From Paenibacillus_AR mesotrionivorans (GTDB lineage Bacteria; Bacillota; Bacilli; Paenibacillales; NBRC-103111), in the NCBI RefSeq assembly GCF_046098205.1, contig NZ_JBJURJ010000011.1:62001-126000 (forward strand): a DNA stretch of 64,000 nt, read 5' to 3'. Shown one piece after another: positions 10,878 through 19,489 of the stretch (positions within the stretch are counted from its first letter, which is position 1; every line of letters starts with the position of its first letter). The position numbers were made by a program, and so were the translations under genes. Under the pieces are notes generated by a model. It did no database searches. It was not told where the DNA came from and was given only the letters and a program-made list of their open reading frames with translations.

Positions 10878-12326
10878 CTATCTCTTGATTGTACCGCCAT
10901 CAGCCCGTTCTCCCGCCCCGCGGCGCCACCCGGGCAAATGCTCCAGCAGCAGCAGCACGCCGAACCACAGCATCAAATCGAAGGAGACATTAAACCCAAA
11001 CAGATGCTTGGCCAGATCCGCCTCCCCGTCGCCGACCACCGGTGTCACGAACTGGAACAAGGCCACCAGCCCCAACCCCGCCAGCACCTCCAGCCGGATC
11101 CGCTCCCGCAGCCGGAAGGCGTTCAGGTACCGCCGGATTAGCATCACATAATACAGCACAAACACCAGCAGAATGAACCACAGCTTATTAGGAAGCACCC
11201 GGTGCTTGAACTCGCTCCACAGACTGAGGGCGTACGAAACCTCCCCGGACTTTAACCCCTCCGATTGCTCGAAGCTGCCCAAATAATACGGCCGGATGGT
11301 CATTCCGTGTTCCCCGGCAATCTCCAGCTTATCCCAGAACCGCCCGGGATGCTTCAGGTAGAATAATCCCACCTTTAAGTGGCTGAACGCCGGGTAATAT
11401 TCCTGTGCGAATACAGGATCATGCTGGTCAATAGGCGCCGGCTCAAAATAGTTGGTCCCCGCATTCACCGCAAGCTTCTCCGGCAATCCCAGCTCCCGCA
11501 AATCCGCCGCGGGATTCTCCGAACCCTTCAGCACCCCAAAGAACACCGTCTGGTACTGGTTGATGATTTTGATCTCCTTGGGCAAGGAAAAGTAGATAGC
11601 CGCGGAAGCGGCAACCAGCACCACCGCCAGCCAACCGGCCTTCCTCCGCCAGCCCCCGCCCTTGCGCAGGGTCCCCAGCCGCAGACACAATAGCGCCAGC
11701 AGAATCCCCACCGGAGCATTCTGCACCTTGGCGCCGATCAGGAGCACCGACGAAATGGCAAAACCCCAGAGATAGAGGCTCATAGGCTGGGCCCCCCGCA
11801 AGAGCGCCAGCACAAACCCCAGCGTAAGAAGCATGGCCACGTAGGCCATAGGCTCGCTGAACAAGGAATTATAATAAGCGGTATAACCGACGTCGGCGAA
11901 CATCACCACAAACAGAATGCCAAGCAGCGCGTTCCCCCAGACGTTCCTTCCCTTGCAGTAACGAAGCAATAGCCACGCACCGGCTACAAACAGCGCCCCG
12001 TACACAATGGCCACCGCACGCATATCGAACAGCTCCTTGCCCACAACCAGGCAGAGCAGCTTTCCGATCATCACAGGCAGCAGGGAGGTGCTGACATAAC
12101 CGCCCAACCCCATCTCCTTCATGGCAAACTCCCGGATGAACCAGCCGAAATATTTTTGCTCATAGGGTAAGGAAGGATCCGTGTAATCCAGCCCCACCGT
12201 TCCCATAATACGGAGGAAGTCCCCGTTATCCGCCATTCCGATAACCGGCTTCCATAACAACAGCCAAGCCAGCACAACCGCGGCAGCAAGGGCTACGATA
12301 TATTCTACTTTTAACCAACGTCGCAT
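10878..12326 (-). CDS. Polytopic membrane protein, WsfD-like glycan transferase
   Basis: This gene encodes 482 residues with about ten hydrophobic segments spread over the whole length, an early VIGMADNGDFLRIM motif just after the first membrane segment (about 28-41), and acidic/aromatic periplasmic-type loops (YFEPAPIDQHDPVF, about 290). The acidic motif right after the first membrane span is typical of GT-C glycosyltransferases. The overall look recalls the WsfD-type hexose transferases of Paenibacillaceae S-layer glycan clusters, but this assignment is from memory. It would act at the outer face of the membrane using a polyprenyl-phosphate sugar. It is the last gene of the operon, 6 nt after the PAP2 gene, and is followed by a strong terminator. 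Confidence 0.7.
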   Translation of the reverse strand: MRRWLKVEYIVALAAAVVLAWLLLWKPVIGMADNGDFLRIMGTVGLDYTDPSLPYEQKYFGWFIREFAMKEMGLGGYVSTSLLPVMIGKLLCLVVGKELFDMRAVAIVYGALFVAGAWLLLRYCKGRNVWGNALLGILFVVMFADVGYTAYYNSLFSEPMAYVAMLLTLGFVLALLRGAQPMSLYLWGFAISSVLLIGAKVQNAPVGILLALLCLRLGTLRKGGGWRRKAGWLAVVLVAASAAIYFSLPKEIKIINQYQTVFFGVLKGSENPAADLRELGLPEKLAVNAGTNYFEPAPIDQHDPVFAQEYYPAFSHLKVGLFYLKHPGRFWDKLEIAGEHGMTIRPYYLGSFEQSEGLKSGEVSYALSLWSEFKHRVLPNKLWFILLVFVLYYVMLIRRYLNAFRLRERIRLEVLAGLGLVALFQFVTPVVGDGEADLAKHLFGFNVSFDLMLWFGVLLLLEHLPGWRRGAGERADGGTIKR

Positions 12327-12332
12327 CTTGCG

Positions 12333-13292
12333 TCAGTCCCCCCCTTCCCCGGCTGCAGGAAACATCCTGCGCTCCAGGCGTTGTCCCAGACCCTCGAATT
12401 TGACCGTAAATGCACGAAACGCCCGCGAACCCACCATCCTGTCCGCCAGCCAGACGCAGCCTGCGGCAAACAGCATTCCGCCCACTACATCCAGGGTCCA
12501 GTGAATTTTCAGATACATGGTAGAGATGATGATGGAGATACAATACACACTAAGCACCGTTTTGTACCAGCGGCTTTTTTCCCGCAGTGACAAGAGCAGC
12601 CCCGCAAAAGCAATGGAGGTATGCATGCTGGGAAAACAGTTCAGCACCGTCTGGTACGCCACCTCCGGGCTCATCATCCGCTCCAGCAGATCGGGTGTGC
12701 CCTGCACATACCATACCTCCTGCAGAAGAATCGTGTTGTAGAAGGGCAGGATCAGCGGCACCTGCAAGAGGTAACCCGCCAGCGCATAACGGCCCAGCCG
12801 GGTCACATCCTTGGTAAAAAATGCACGGATAATGCAGATCCAATAAGACAGCGTAAAGCCGTACGAATACACCCACTGCATATACCGGGTCAGCCACCAG
12901 GGTTGCCACACCCGCATAAACGCAGCGTCATTGCCCGGAATCCGGCCAAACCAATCGTTCCAGTTGAAAATATGGCGCATCGATTCCGTCTGCCAGCCCA
13001 CCACCCTGTGCCAGAAGGGATTGGCGTATTGGTAGATCAGATAGAAGGCCGTCAGAGTCAGCAGTCCCGCCGGTAAATAATGAATCCAGCTTATGGCCCG
13101 GGTATCCTTCCGGACGCCGATTAAGGCGGCCGCCAACAGCAGCACACAGAGCCAGCTCCAGCTTTGCACCCTGGTAATGGCATAAATGACACCGGCCGCT
13201 CCCACAAACAGCAAAGGCAAGTAGATGCGGCTCCACAGAGATCTATGGGACGAAGACGGTTTTAACGCTGCAGAGGAAAATGGTCGTTTCAT
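12333..13292 (-). CDS. PAP2-superfamily membrane phosphatase / inositol-phosphotransferase-like
   Basis: This gene encodes 319 residues. The frame extends upstream, but the ATG at 13292 overlaps the stop of the preceding gene by four bases (ATGA), typical of coupling, and the upstream part lies inside that gene. Several membrane segments are followed by PAP2 motifs: CFPSMHTSIAF (motif 2, about 220) and IHWTLDVVGG (motif 3 His and Asp, about 265). This variant resembles AUR1/IPC-synthase-like members. PAP2 enzymes cleave or transfer lipid phosphates. In this operon a role in recycling polyprenyl phosphate or transferring a phospho-sugar headgroup fits, but is inference. Confidence 0.82.
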   Translation of the reverse strand: MKRPFSSAALKPSSSHRSLWSRIYLPLLFVGAAGVIYAITRVQSWSWLCVLLLAAALIGVRKDTRAISWIHYLPAGLLTLTAFYLIYQYANPFWHRVVGWQTESMRHIFNWNDWFGRIPGNDAAFMRVWQPWWLTRYMQWVYSYGFTLSYWICIIRAFFTKDVTRLGRYALAGYLLQVPLILPFYNTILLQEVWYVQGTPDLLERMMSPEVAYQTVLNCFPSMHTSIAFAGLLLSLREKSRWYKTVLSVYCISIIISTMYLKIHWTLDVVGGMLFAAGCVWLADRMVGSRAFRAFTVKFEGLGQRLERRMFPAAGEGGD

Positions 13293-14500
13293 TGCGGCAC
13301 AGCACCCCGCTTCTTCTCCAGTCTGTCCGTTATGTAAGCCGCTGCAAACATAGCCACCAAGGGCATAAGCGGTGCCGAGTAGCGGGAATGGGCCAGGTAG
13401 AGCATATGCAGCAGGGACATGTACCCGAACAGCAGCAGAATCAGCTGCGCTCCGGGAAGCCGCCACCACTTGCGAAGACCGGCAATGCCTGCGGCCAGCA
13501 GCAGATAATGGTAAACCACCGCGGCGATTAAGGGGACACCGGGCAGCGCCATCCAATAGAACACATCCCCCCAGAACAGGGCGAACTTGCCTACGGTATA
13601 CCAGGCGGTGTACAAGAGGGGTTTGGTGGTAAAGCCCTCCTTGATCCGCTCCTTGGCCCTGGCGGTATCCTGCTCATCGTTCACCCACTGGTCATTGGTG
13701 GTGTGCCAGGTTTTTTGCTCCTCCATGAACAGCGCCGGCACGGTAAAGGGATACGTCCCCAATAATAGAGGATTGCCCCCCGCTTTGGTCAAAGGGATAA
13801 AATGGCCCCCCGACGCCTCATAATTGCGCACCCACCAGGGTGTCAGGCACAGGACGAACACCGCCGACGTAATGAGCCCGCAGCGGATCAGCTTTTTCCA
13901 GGGCAGCTTGGCCCCGTAGATATAATACAGGAAGATCAGTCCCGGCCAGAGGGCAATGGTGGGCCTTACATACACCGCCGCCGCCCAAATCAGGCCAAAG
14001 GCCACCGCCCAGCCCGAGGTGGGGCGCTCCATCGCCCGCAGTGCCGTATACAACAGGAGCATCAAGGCCAGCAGGAACATGGACTCCGTAAACACAAACA
14101 AGGACATCAGCCACAGCGGCGGATAAAAGGAGCTTATACCCACCGTCCACAAGGCCGTCCGCTCATTAAAGATGCGCCGGGCGCACACATACAGAAGTCC
14201 CAGCGCCCCGGCCACCATAGCCGCCTGAAGAATGCGGAAGCCCTGGGCGGTTGCCGCAAGACTTCCCGTCAGCTTATACACCACAGCCAAAACCCCCGGC
14301 AGCGCCGGTGTAATGAAGAAGGTGGGCCGGTCCGGGTCATTATAGGTAAATTTGCCTTCCTCCGCCAGAATGCGCGCGGATTCCAAATAGCCCCGGTCAT
14401 CGGAGCCGTAATCGTAATAACTGCCGTGGAGCAAAACCAGCAGGCATTTCAGTACGAATGCCCCCAGCAGCAGCACGGCCAGCCATCTTTTGGTATTCAA
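13289..14500 (-). CDS. ArnT/PMT-like GT-C glycosyltransferase
   Basis: This gene encodes 403 residues from a TTG at 14500 with GGAAGGGG 8 nt upstream, five bases after the preceding stop. Longer in-frame starts overlap the upstream gene. After the first membrane segment comes the acidic loop YDYGSDDRGYLESARIL (about 29-45), which in ArnT/PMT enzymes holds the catalytic acidic residue. FFITPALPGVLAVVY and eight or more further membrane spans follow, with a large periplasmic-type segment around 235-285. GT83/PMT-like enzymes move a sugar from a polyprenyl-phosphate carrier to a lipid, glycan or protein on the outer membrane face. The upstream GT2 and EamA-type flippase genes supply exactly the carrier such an enzyme needs. 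Confidence 0.85.
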   Translation of the reverse strand: MNTKRWLAVLLLGAFVLKCLLVLLHGSYYDYGSDDRGYLESARILAEEGKFTYNDPDRPTFFITPALPGVLAVVYKLTGSLAATAQGFRILQAAMVAGALGLLYVCARRIFNERTALWTVGISSFYPPLWLMSLFVFTESMFLLALMLLLYTALRAMERPTSGWAVAFGLIWAAAVYVRPTIALWPGLIFLYYIYGAKLPWKKLIRCGLITSAVFVLCLTPWWVRNYEASGGHFIPLTKAGGNPLLLGTYPFTVPALFMEEQKTWHTTNDQWVNDEQDTARAKERIKEGFTTKPLLYTAWYTVGKFALFWGDVFYWMALPGVPLIAAVVYHYLLLAAGIAGLRKWWRLPGAQLILLLFGYMSLLHMLYLAHSRYSAPLMPLVAMFAAAYITDRLEKKRGAVPQ

Positions 14501-14505
14501 TTTCT

Positions 14506-14868
14506 CTACCCCTTCCAGCCAATCAGGGCCACGCCCGCCAGGATTAGCAGACATCCGCCGATTTTGGCCGCCGATAATGGCTCATGAAAAATAAAATAAG
14601 CGCCGAACACGGCGAGAATATACGCCACACTCTGCAGCGGGTAAGCCAAACTCAAGGGCACCCGGGACAGAATAAAAAACCACAGCAGCGTAGCCGCTCC
14701 GTACATAACCAGCCCGGTCAGCACATAGGGGGACAGGAACAGCCGGAGAATGCCCATGAGGGACCCGAAGCTGTCCGGGTTCTGCTGCATTCCCATTTTC
14801 CACAGAAACTGCCCGCTGACCAAAATCACTGTATTAATCAGGATCAGCACCACATTGATCAGTGCCAT
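14506..14868 (-). CDS. EamA/SMR-like small transporter, ArnE-type flippase
   Basis: This gene encodes 120 residues with four membrane helices (about 2-22, 42-64, 69-89 and 96-118). The conserved IFHEPLSAAKIGGCLLILAGV pattern places it in the SMR/EamA superfamily. Its single four-helix unit resembles ArnE/ArnF, which flip undecaprenyl-phosphate aminoarabinose, more than the ten-helix drug exporters. It overlaps the upstream DUF2304 gene by 10 nt and sits 5 nt ahead of the ArnT-like gene, so translation is coupled. I infer that it carries a polyprenyl-phosphate sugar made by the GT2 protein across the membrane. It would act as a dimer. Confidence 0.82.
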   Translation of the reverse strand: MALINVVLILINTVILVSGQFLWKMGMQQNPDSFGSLMGILRLFLSPYVLTGLVMYGAATLLWFFILSRVPLSLAYPLQSVAYILAVFGAYFIFHEPLSAAKIGGCLLILAGVALIGWKG

Positions 14869-15263
14869 GATGGTTCCTCCGTATCTTCATTCGAACATGC
14901 TGCCTGTCCCGTTGCCAGCTGGGATTTCACATCCTCCAGCTCCTTGCGGAGCAGCCCCAGCTCCTGGGTCAGGACCTTCAGCCGCTCCTCCTCCCGGGAG
15001 GACTGGGCGGCATGGAGCATCAGCAGGCTCATCACCACATAGAAGGCCAGCATAAAAATCAGCGCGGGCATATACGCGATGCCCAGCCTGGCTGCAGCCT
15101 GGTTCAACAGCGGAATCACCGCCGCCGTCACCACGGCCGAGGCTGCCAGCATCAGCCATACGAAGGCCTGCCGCTCCCGAAAGCGCTGGCGCCGCACCAC
15201 CCAGAGCACCTGGACAAAAAACAGCAGCGCCACACCGATCGATATCACCTGAATCCGGTCCAT
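14859..15263 (-). CDS. DUF2304 membrane protein
   Basis: This gene encodes 134 residues with three hydrophobic segments (about 4-22, 33-52, 64-85) and a Glu/Leu/Lys-rich coiled coil (about 88-115). This is the DUF2304 layout (short membrane protein with C-terminal helix). DUF2304 genes are commonly found beside DPM-like GT2 genes, as here, and are thought to be accessory membrane partners of the transferase; the molecular role is unknown. It starts 30 nt after the GT2 stop and overlaps the next gene by 10 nt. Confidence 0.85.
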   Translation of the reverse strand: MDRIQVISIGVALLFFVQVLWVVRRQRFRERQAFVWLMLAASAVVTAAVIPLLNQAAARLGIAYMPALIFMLAFYVVMSLLMLHAAQSSREEERLKVLTQELGLLRKELEDVKSQLATGQAACSNEDTEEPSWH

Positions 15264-15293
15264 CCACCCTCAGCTCCTTCCCGTTGGATTGGT

Positions 15294-15980
15294 TTATGCC
15301 ACCCGCCGCAGCAGGGAAAAGACCGTCACCTTGGTCATGTAATAAATGGACTTGACGGGGGTAATGGAGGAGACGCCCCCCTGCCGGGAATTCATCCGCA
15401 CACTGAGCTCCTTTACCCGGTAACCCGCACGGGCCATATCCACCAGCACCTCCACCTCGGGATAGTCGCCGGGATACCGCACGGCAAAACGCTCCATAAG
15501 CCGCCGGTTCACAATCCGGTAGCCGGAGGTGGGATCGGTGACCGACAAACCGGTCAATAGCCGGATCAGCATGGAAAAGTAGCGGATGCCCAACCGCCTT
15601 GCCCGGCTGCCCCGGTAGCCGCTGTCCTCCACAAAACGGGAGCCGATCACCATGTCCGCTCCGCCATCCTCCATGGCCCTGACCAGCCTGTCCAGATCCT
15701 CAGGGTTATGCTGCCCGTCCCCGTCTAACTGGACGGCATAATCATATCCCTTATCGACTGCATACCGGTAGCCGGTCTGCACCGCTCCGCCGATGCCCAG
15801 ATTAACCGGGAGCCGCACATGGGGAATGCCGTGAGCGGCCAGAAGCTCCTCCGTCCGGTCTGTGGACCCGTCGTTCACTACCAGGCAATCCGCCCGGCCT
15901 GTGGCCCGGACCCTGGCTGCTGTATCGAGAATGGCTGCTTCTTCATTGAATGCCGGAATAATCACCAGTACCCTTTTCAT
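15294..15980 (-). CDS. GT2 glycosyltransferase, polyprenyl-phosphate sugar synthase-like
   Basis: This gene encodes 228 residues without membrane segments, a GT-A fold. Motifs in order: VLVIIPAFNEE, VVNDGSTDRT (nucleotide site), NLGIGGAVQTGY, QLDGDGQH (DxD metal site), GSRF and a final GGVSSI. This is the dolichyl/polyprenyl-phosphate mannose or glucose synthase type (DPM1-like catalytic domain). It would transfer a sugar from an NDP-donor to undecaprenyl phosphate at the inner membrane face. It is the first gene of a six-gene operon (DUF2304, EamA flippase, ArnT-like, PAP2, WsfD-like) that could use that lipid-linked sugar outside. The sugar identity cannot be read from the sequence. Confidence 0.9.
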   Translation of the reverse strand: MKRVLVIIPAFNEEAAILDTAARVRATGRADCLVVNDGSTDRTEELLAAHGIPHVRLPVNLGIGGAVQTGYRYAVDKGYDYAVQLDGDGQHNPEDLDRLVRAMEDGGADMVIGSRFVEDSGYRGSRARRLGIRYFSMLIRLLTGLSVTDPTSGYRIVNRRLMERFAVRYPGDYPEVEVLVDMARAGYRVKELSVRMNSRQGGVSSITPVKSIYYMTKVTVFSLLRRVA

Positions 15981-16203
15981 CCCGGTCGACGCCCCTTAAG
16001 CCTCATCATCATTCCAGCCCTTTCCTTTTTTACTTCCCCTATCTTAACGAATTTCGCCGGCGATTTCCAACCGGCCTGCCAAACCCGGCTGACCGCCGTC
16101 CATATATTGTTGGACAATGACGGTCATCGGAGGGATAATCAATACAGCAATTGTTAGCAGGAAATAGATTTTTATCCAATGAAGCAGAGGCTGGAGGAGC
16201 ATA

Positions 16204-17172
16204 ATGGAAGCCTTTACACGATTGGTTAGCAGTTTGAAGGAACGTATCCCGGATAACGAAGCGCTTTTTAACCCGGGGGTGGAGGAAAGCGAGCTGGATC
16301 AGCTGGAGAGGGCAACCGGCATCACGCTGCCCGAAGAATTCCGGCTGCTTTACCGCAGTCACAACGGGGAAGGCGAAGGCCTCAGCGGCTTTTTGGCGGG
16401 ATTTGGATTCATGAAGCTTGAAGCCGTATTGGGAGAGTGGAAAGCACTGCAGCAGGCGGCTTATTCCATAGTATCCAATAAACCCGGTGAAATCAGGGAA
16501 GGCGCTTGTCAAAAGGGCTGGATTCCCTTCGGGGATGACGGAGGAGGCTCCTTTCTTGTGATGGACCTGGCCCCGGGCCCGGAAGGAAGCTATGGGCAGA
16601 TTATCACCATCGACCATGATTCGGATATCTCCTATGTGATTGCCGGGAGTCTGAGTGAGTTTTTGGCTTTTATTGAAAAAGGACTGTTAAGCGGTGATCT
16701 CTCCATCTCTCAGGAGGAGGATGAGGATATAGCTGTGCTCCTTTGGAAGGAAGGGCATCTGCTGGATGATGTTCTGGCCCTGACCGGAACGGCAGCAAGC
16801 GCCGATGGCATTGAGGTTGACGGATTTTGGGCGGACTTCTTCCGGCATGACCTGACAGACGGGAAGGTTCCGCTCCAGATACTGGCCAGTATGAAGATGG
16901 TTTTTATCAAAAGAGACGCTTCGGAAAAGTTCGATAAGGTGCCCCTTGATCTGCTGAAGCACATGGTGAATCTGAAGGAGCTGATTATTCACGCGAATAA
17001 TATCACGAGCTTCGGACCTCTGCGGGAGATCCCCTCCTTGGCGAAGCTGGTGATCGGGAGTGCTGCCTTTGCCGAGGCGGATCTAAACCTCTTAGCCGAA
17101 CCAGGGACGATCAAGCAGCTCACCCTGACCAGTCGGGAAGCTGAAAGCACTGCGGATACTCAGTCTCCATAA
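16204..17172 (+). CDS. SMI1/KNR4-domain protein, N-terminal part of a frameshifted gene
   Basis: This open part encodes 322 residues with GGAGG 6 nt before the ATG. Residues about 22-160 are a SMI1/KNR4 (SUKH) domain: GVEESELDQLERATGITLPEEFRLLYRSHNGE and later WIPFGDDGGGSFLVMDLAP. From about 255 leucine-rich repeats begin (LKELIIHANNITSFGPL). At the end the protein turns un-LRR-like (REAESTADTQSP, stop). The +1 frame at exactly this point reads KLKALRILSLHNMPLLDW and continues as LRRs in the next entry. I therefore read one original gene of about 484 codons (16204-17659) interrupted by a one-base shift near 17131-17141. SUKH domains act in many bacteria as toxin-immunity proteins, but no toxin gene is nearby. 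Confidence 0.8.
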   Translation: MEAFTRLVSSLKERIPDNEALFNPGVEESELDQLERATGITLPEEFRLLYRSHNGEGEGLSGFLAGFGFMKLEAVLGEWKALQQAAYSIVSNKPGEIREGACQKGWIPFGDDGGGSFLVMDLAPGPEGSYGQIITIDHDSDISYVIAGSLSEFLAFIEKGLLSGDLSISQEEDEDIAVLLWKEGHLLDDVLALTGTAASADGIEVDGFWADFFRHDLTDGKVPLQILASMKMVFIKRDASEKFDKVPLDLLKHMVNLKELIIHANNITSFGPLREIPSLAKLVIGSAAFAEADLNLLAEPGTIKQLTLTSREAESTADTQSP

Positions 17173-17173
17173 C

Positions 17174-17659
17174 ATGCCCCTGTTGGATTGGACCTCACTG
17201 GCCACATTGACCCAATTGAATGAGCTAAGTGTAGACAAATTGGAAAACGTTGATTTATCCTGCCTCTCCGCACTTACCAAGCTGTCGGTATTGAAGCTGG
17301 CTGGCCTCGATATACCAGACCTGGAATTTCTGCGGAATTTGAAAAAGCTGAAGCGATTCAAAACAGATCGGAAAGCACACGATGAAAACGCAGTGGAGGT
17401 CTTTTGCGGTATGAGCAAGCTGCAGGAGCTTAACTATCCCATAAGCGATATGCAGCTGGTTGCCAGGTGTCCGCAGCTGACGGAAATAAGCGTGGATGCG
17501 GTGGGCTTCCGTCATGCCGAGGCGCTGAAGGGCACCGGCATCAAGAGTACCATGGTCTATAATGCGTCATCCGAGGAAGAGGCTGATCAGATTATAGAAG
17601 AAATCGAACAATACTGTAATCTGCAAACCTCAGGCTGTGAGGTATCCTGGGAAGATTAA
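17174..17659 (+). pseudogene. Leucine-rich-repeat 3' fragment of the SMI1-LRR gene
   Basis: This frame has 161 codons from an internal ATG, but LRR-type sequence in the same frame reaches back to about 17135. It holds several repeats of about 22 residues (LTQLNELSVDKLENVDLS, LTKLSVLKLAGLDIPDLEFL) and an acidic C-terminus. There is no ribosome site before 17174, and the stop of the upstream frame lies 1 nt before it, so independent translation is unlikely. It is best read as the C-terminal half of the broken gene starting at 16204; a sequencing error or true mutation cannot be distinguished here. A strong terminator follows. Confidence 0.75.
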
Positions 17660-17695
17660 TCAACCGGCTCTCATCCGCATAATAGTCTTTTCATA

Positions 17696-17737
17696 AAGAA
17701 ATCCCGGACGCTTTCCATAAGCTCCGGGATTTCTTCT
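17696..17737. terminator. Bidirectional terminator between LRR gene and ABC exporter
   Basis: AAGAAATCCCGGA pairs with TCCGGGATTTCTT, flanked by T-rich sequence on both strands. It separates two convergent units. Confidence 0.85.
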
Positions 17738-17749
17738 GATTGCAGGGGA

Positions 17750-19489
17750 TTACCCCGCCGCGAATTGGCTTTCGTACAGACGGCGGTAAGCACCTCCCTG
17801 GGCCAGCAGCTCATCATGGCTGCCTGCCTCCACGATGTCGCCGTTCTGCATATAGAGGATCAGGTGCGCTTCCCGGATGGTGGACAGCCGGTGGGCGATG
17901 ACGAAGCTGGTGCGGCCGGCGATCATCCGCAGGAAGGCCTCCTGGATACGCAGCTCCGTACGGGTATCGATGCTGCTGGTGGCTTCGTCCAGAATCAGCA
18001 TAGGCGGGTCCACCAGCATTACCCGGGCAATAGTCAAGAGCTGCTTCTGGCCCTGGGACAGGCTGTCTCCGGTACCGCTGATGACGGTGCTGTAGCCGTC
18101 GGGCAGGCGGCGGATGAAGCTGTGGGCATTGGCCGCCCGGGCCGCTGCCTCCACCTCGGCATCGGTGGCGTCCGGTTTGCCGTAGGCGATATTGTCGCGA
18201 ATGGTGCCGCCGAACAGCCAAGTGTCCTGCAGCACCATGCCGAAGGAACGGCGCAGGCTGTCCCGGGTCATGTGCTTGATATTCACACCATTCAGGGAGA
18301 TTTCTCCCCGGTCCACATCATAAAACCGCATCAGGAGATTGACGAGAGTGGTTTTCCCCGCTCCGGTTTGGCCTACAATGGCGACTCGGGTACCCGGTTC
18401 AACGGTCAGGCTGAAATCGGAAATCAGCGGGCGGACCGGGTTGTAAGCAAAGGCCACATGCTTGAACTCCACTGTCCCTTGAGCAGGCTCCACCGTTACG
18501 GCATCTGCAGGCTCCGGCTTTTCCGGAGGCATATCCATAATGGTGAAGATACGTTGGGCGGAGGCAGTAGCTGATTGCAGCTGTGTGAGCACACCGGTGA
18601 TTTCATTAAAGGGTTTGGCAAACAGGTTGGCGTAGATCAAAAAGCTGGACAACCCGCCCACGGTAATCTGGTTCATTATGGTGGCTACGCCACCCACCAT
18701 GGCGATGACAGAGAAGGTCACATTGTTCACCAGCCGTGTGGTGGGGTTGGCCAGGGAGCCCAGGAACTGGGACTTCACACCAGCTTCGTACAGACGGTTG
18801 TTCTTTTCCTGAAACTGCCCCATAGCCTGCTCTTCGTAATGGAAGGCCTGGACGATCTTCTGGCCGCCTACCATTTCCTCCACATAGCCGTTCAGCTCAC
18901 CCAGGGTTTTGGCCTGCTCCCGGAACAGCTTCTGGGACCGGGTGGTGACATAACGGGCGGCATAATAGGCAGCGGGCGCGGACAACAGCACAATCAGGGT
19001 CATCAGCGGGCTGATGTAGAGCATCAGCACAATGGAGCCGACGATGGTGACAATGCCGGTGAGCAGGGAGGAAAAACCCTGCTGCAGCCCGTCGGAGATC
19101 ATATCCATATCGTTGATAAACCGGCTGATGCTGTCCCCGTGGGGATGGTTGTCATGGAAGGAAAGGGGCAGCTTGCCGATATGGGCGAACAGATCCTGGC
19201 GGAGGGAGTCTACAGTTCTGTAAGACGCCCGGTTCATCAGATAGGCCAGAAGCCAGCCGAAGAGACTGCCCGTCCCGTAGATCACGCCCAGGATCACCAG
19301 GATGCGGAACACGGCGGGAAAATCCACCTTCCCCGCTCCGGCCATGGCATCTACGGCTTTACCGATATAATAAGGTCCGGCCAGGCTGGAGGCTACACTC
19401 AGTATGGCGCAAACAGCCGACCAATACAGGATGGAACGGTAACGGCCTACATAGGACAGCAGCCGGGTCCAAATTTGTCTTGTGGTCAT
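17750..19489 (-). CDS. ABC exporter half-transporter with canonical ATPase site
   Basis: This gene encodes 579 residues. The ATG at 19489 has GAGGAGG 7 nt upstream and overlaps the stop of the partner gene by four bases. Six membrane helices (about 20-310) precede a nucleotide-binding domain with Walker A GQTGAGKTT (about 370), signature LSQGQKQL, Walker B LILDEATS with catalytic Glu, and switch His (IAHRLST). Together with the upstream gene it forms a heterodimeric type IV exporter of the BmrCD/LmrCD kind (the YfiB/YfiC pair of Bacillus is also similar). Substrate is unknown, most likely a drug or lipid-like compound. A divergent LysR regulator lies on the far side of the partner gene. Confidence 0.92.
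   Translation of the reverse strand: MTTRQIWTRLLSYVGRYRSILYWSAVCAILSVASSLAGPYYIGKAVDAMAGAGKVDFPAVFRILVILGVIYGTGSLFGWLLAYLMNRASYRTVDSLRQDLFAHIGKLPLSFHDNHPHGDSISRFINDMDMISDGLQQGFSSLLTGIVTIVGSIVLMLYISPLMTLIVLLSAPAAYYAARYVTTRSQKLFREQAKTLGELNGYVEEMVGGQKIVQAFHYEEQAMGQFQEKNNRLYEAGVKSQFLGSLANPTTRLVNNVTFSVIAMVGGVATIMNQITVGGLSSFLIYANLFAKPFNEITGVLTQLQSATASAQRIFTIMDMPPEKPEPADAVTVEPAQGTVEFKHVAFAYNPVRPLISDFSLTVEPGTRVAIVGQTGAGKTTLVNLLMRFYDVDRGEISLNGVNIKHMTRDSLRRSFGMVLQDTWLFGGTIRDNIAYGKPDATDAEVEAAARAANAHSFIRRLPDGYSTVISGTGDSLSQGQKQLLTIARVMLVDPPMLILDEATSSIDTRTELRIQEAFLRMIAGRTSFVIAHRLSTIREAHLILYMQNGDIVEAGSHDELLAQGGAYRRLYESQFAAG

Noticed and set aside
15981..16203. Inverted repeat TGACCG...CGGTCA as a riboswitch or terminator
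   Set aside because: Pairing is short and interrupted, no T run follows, and it matches no RNA family I know.
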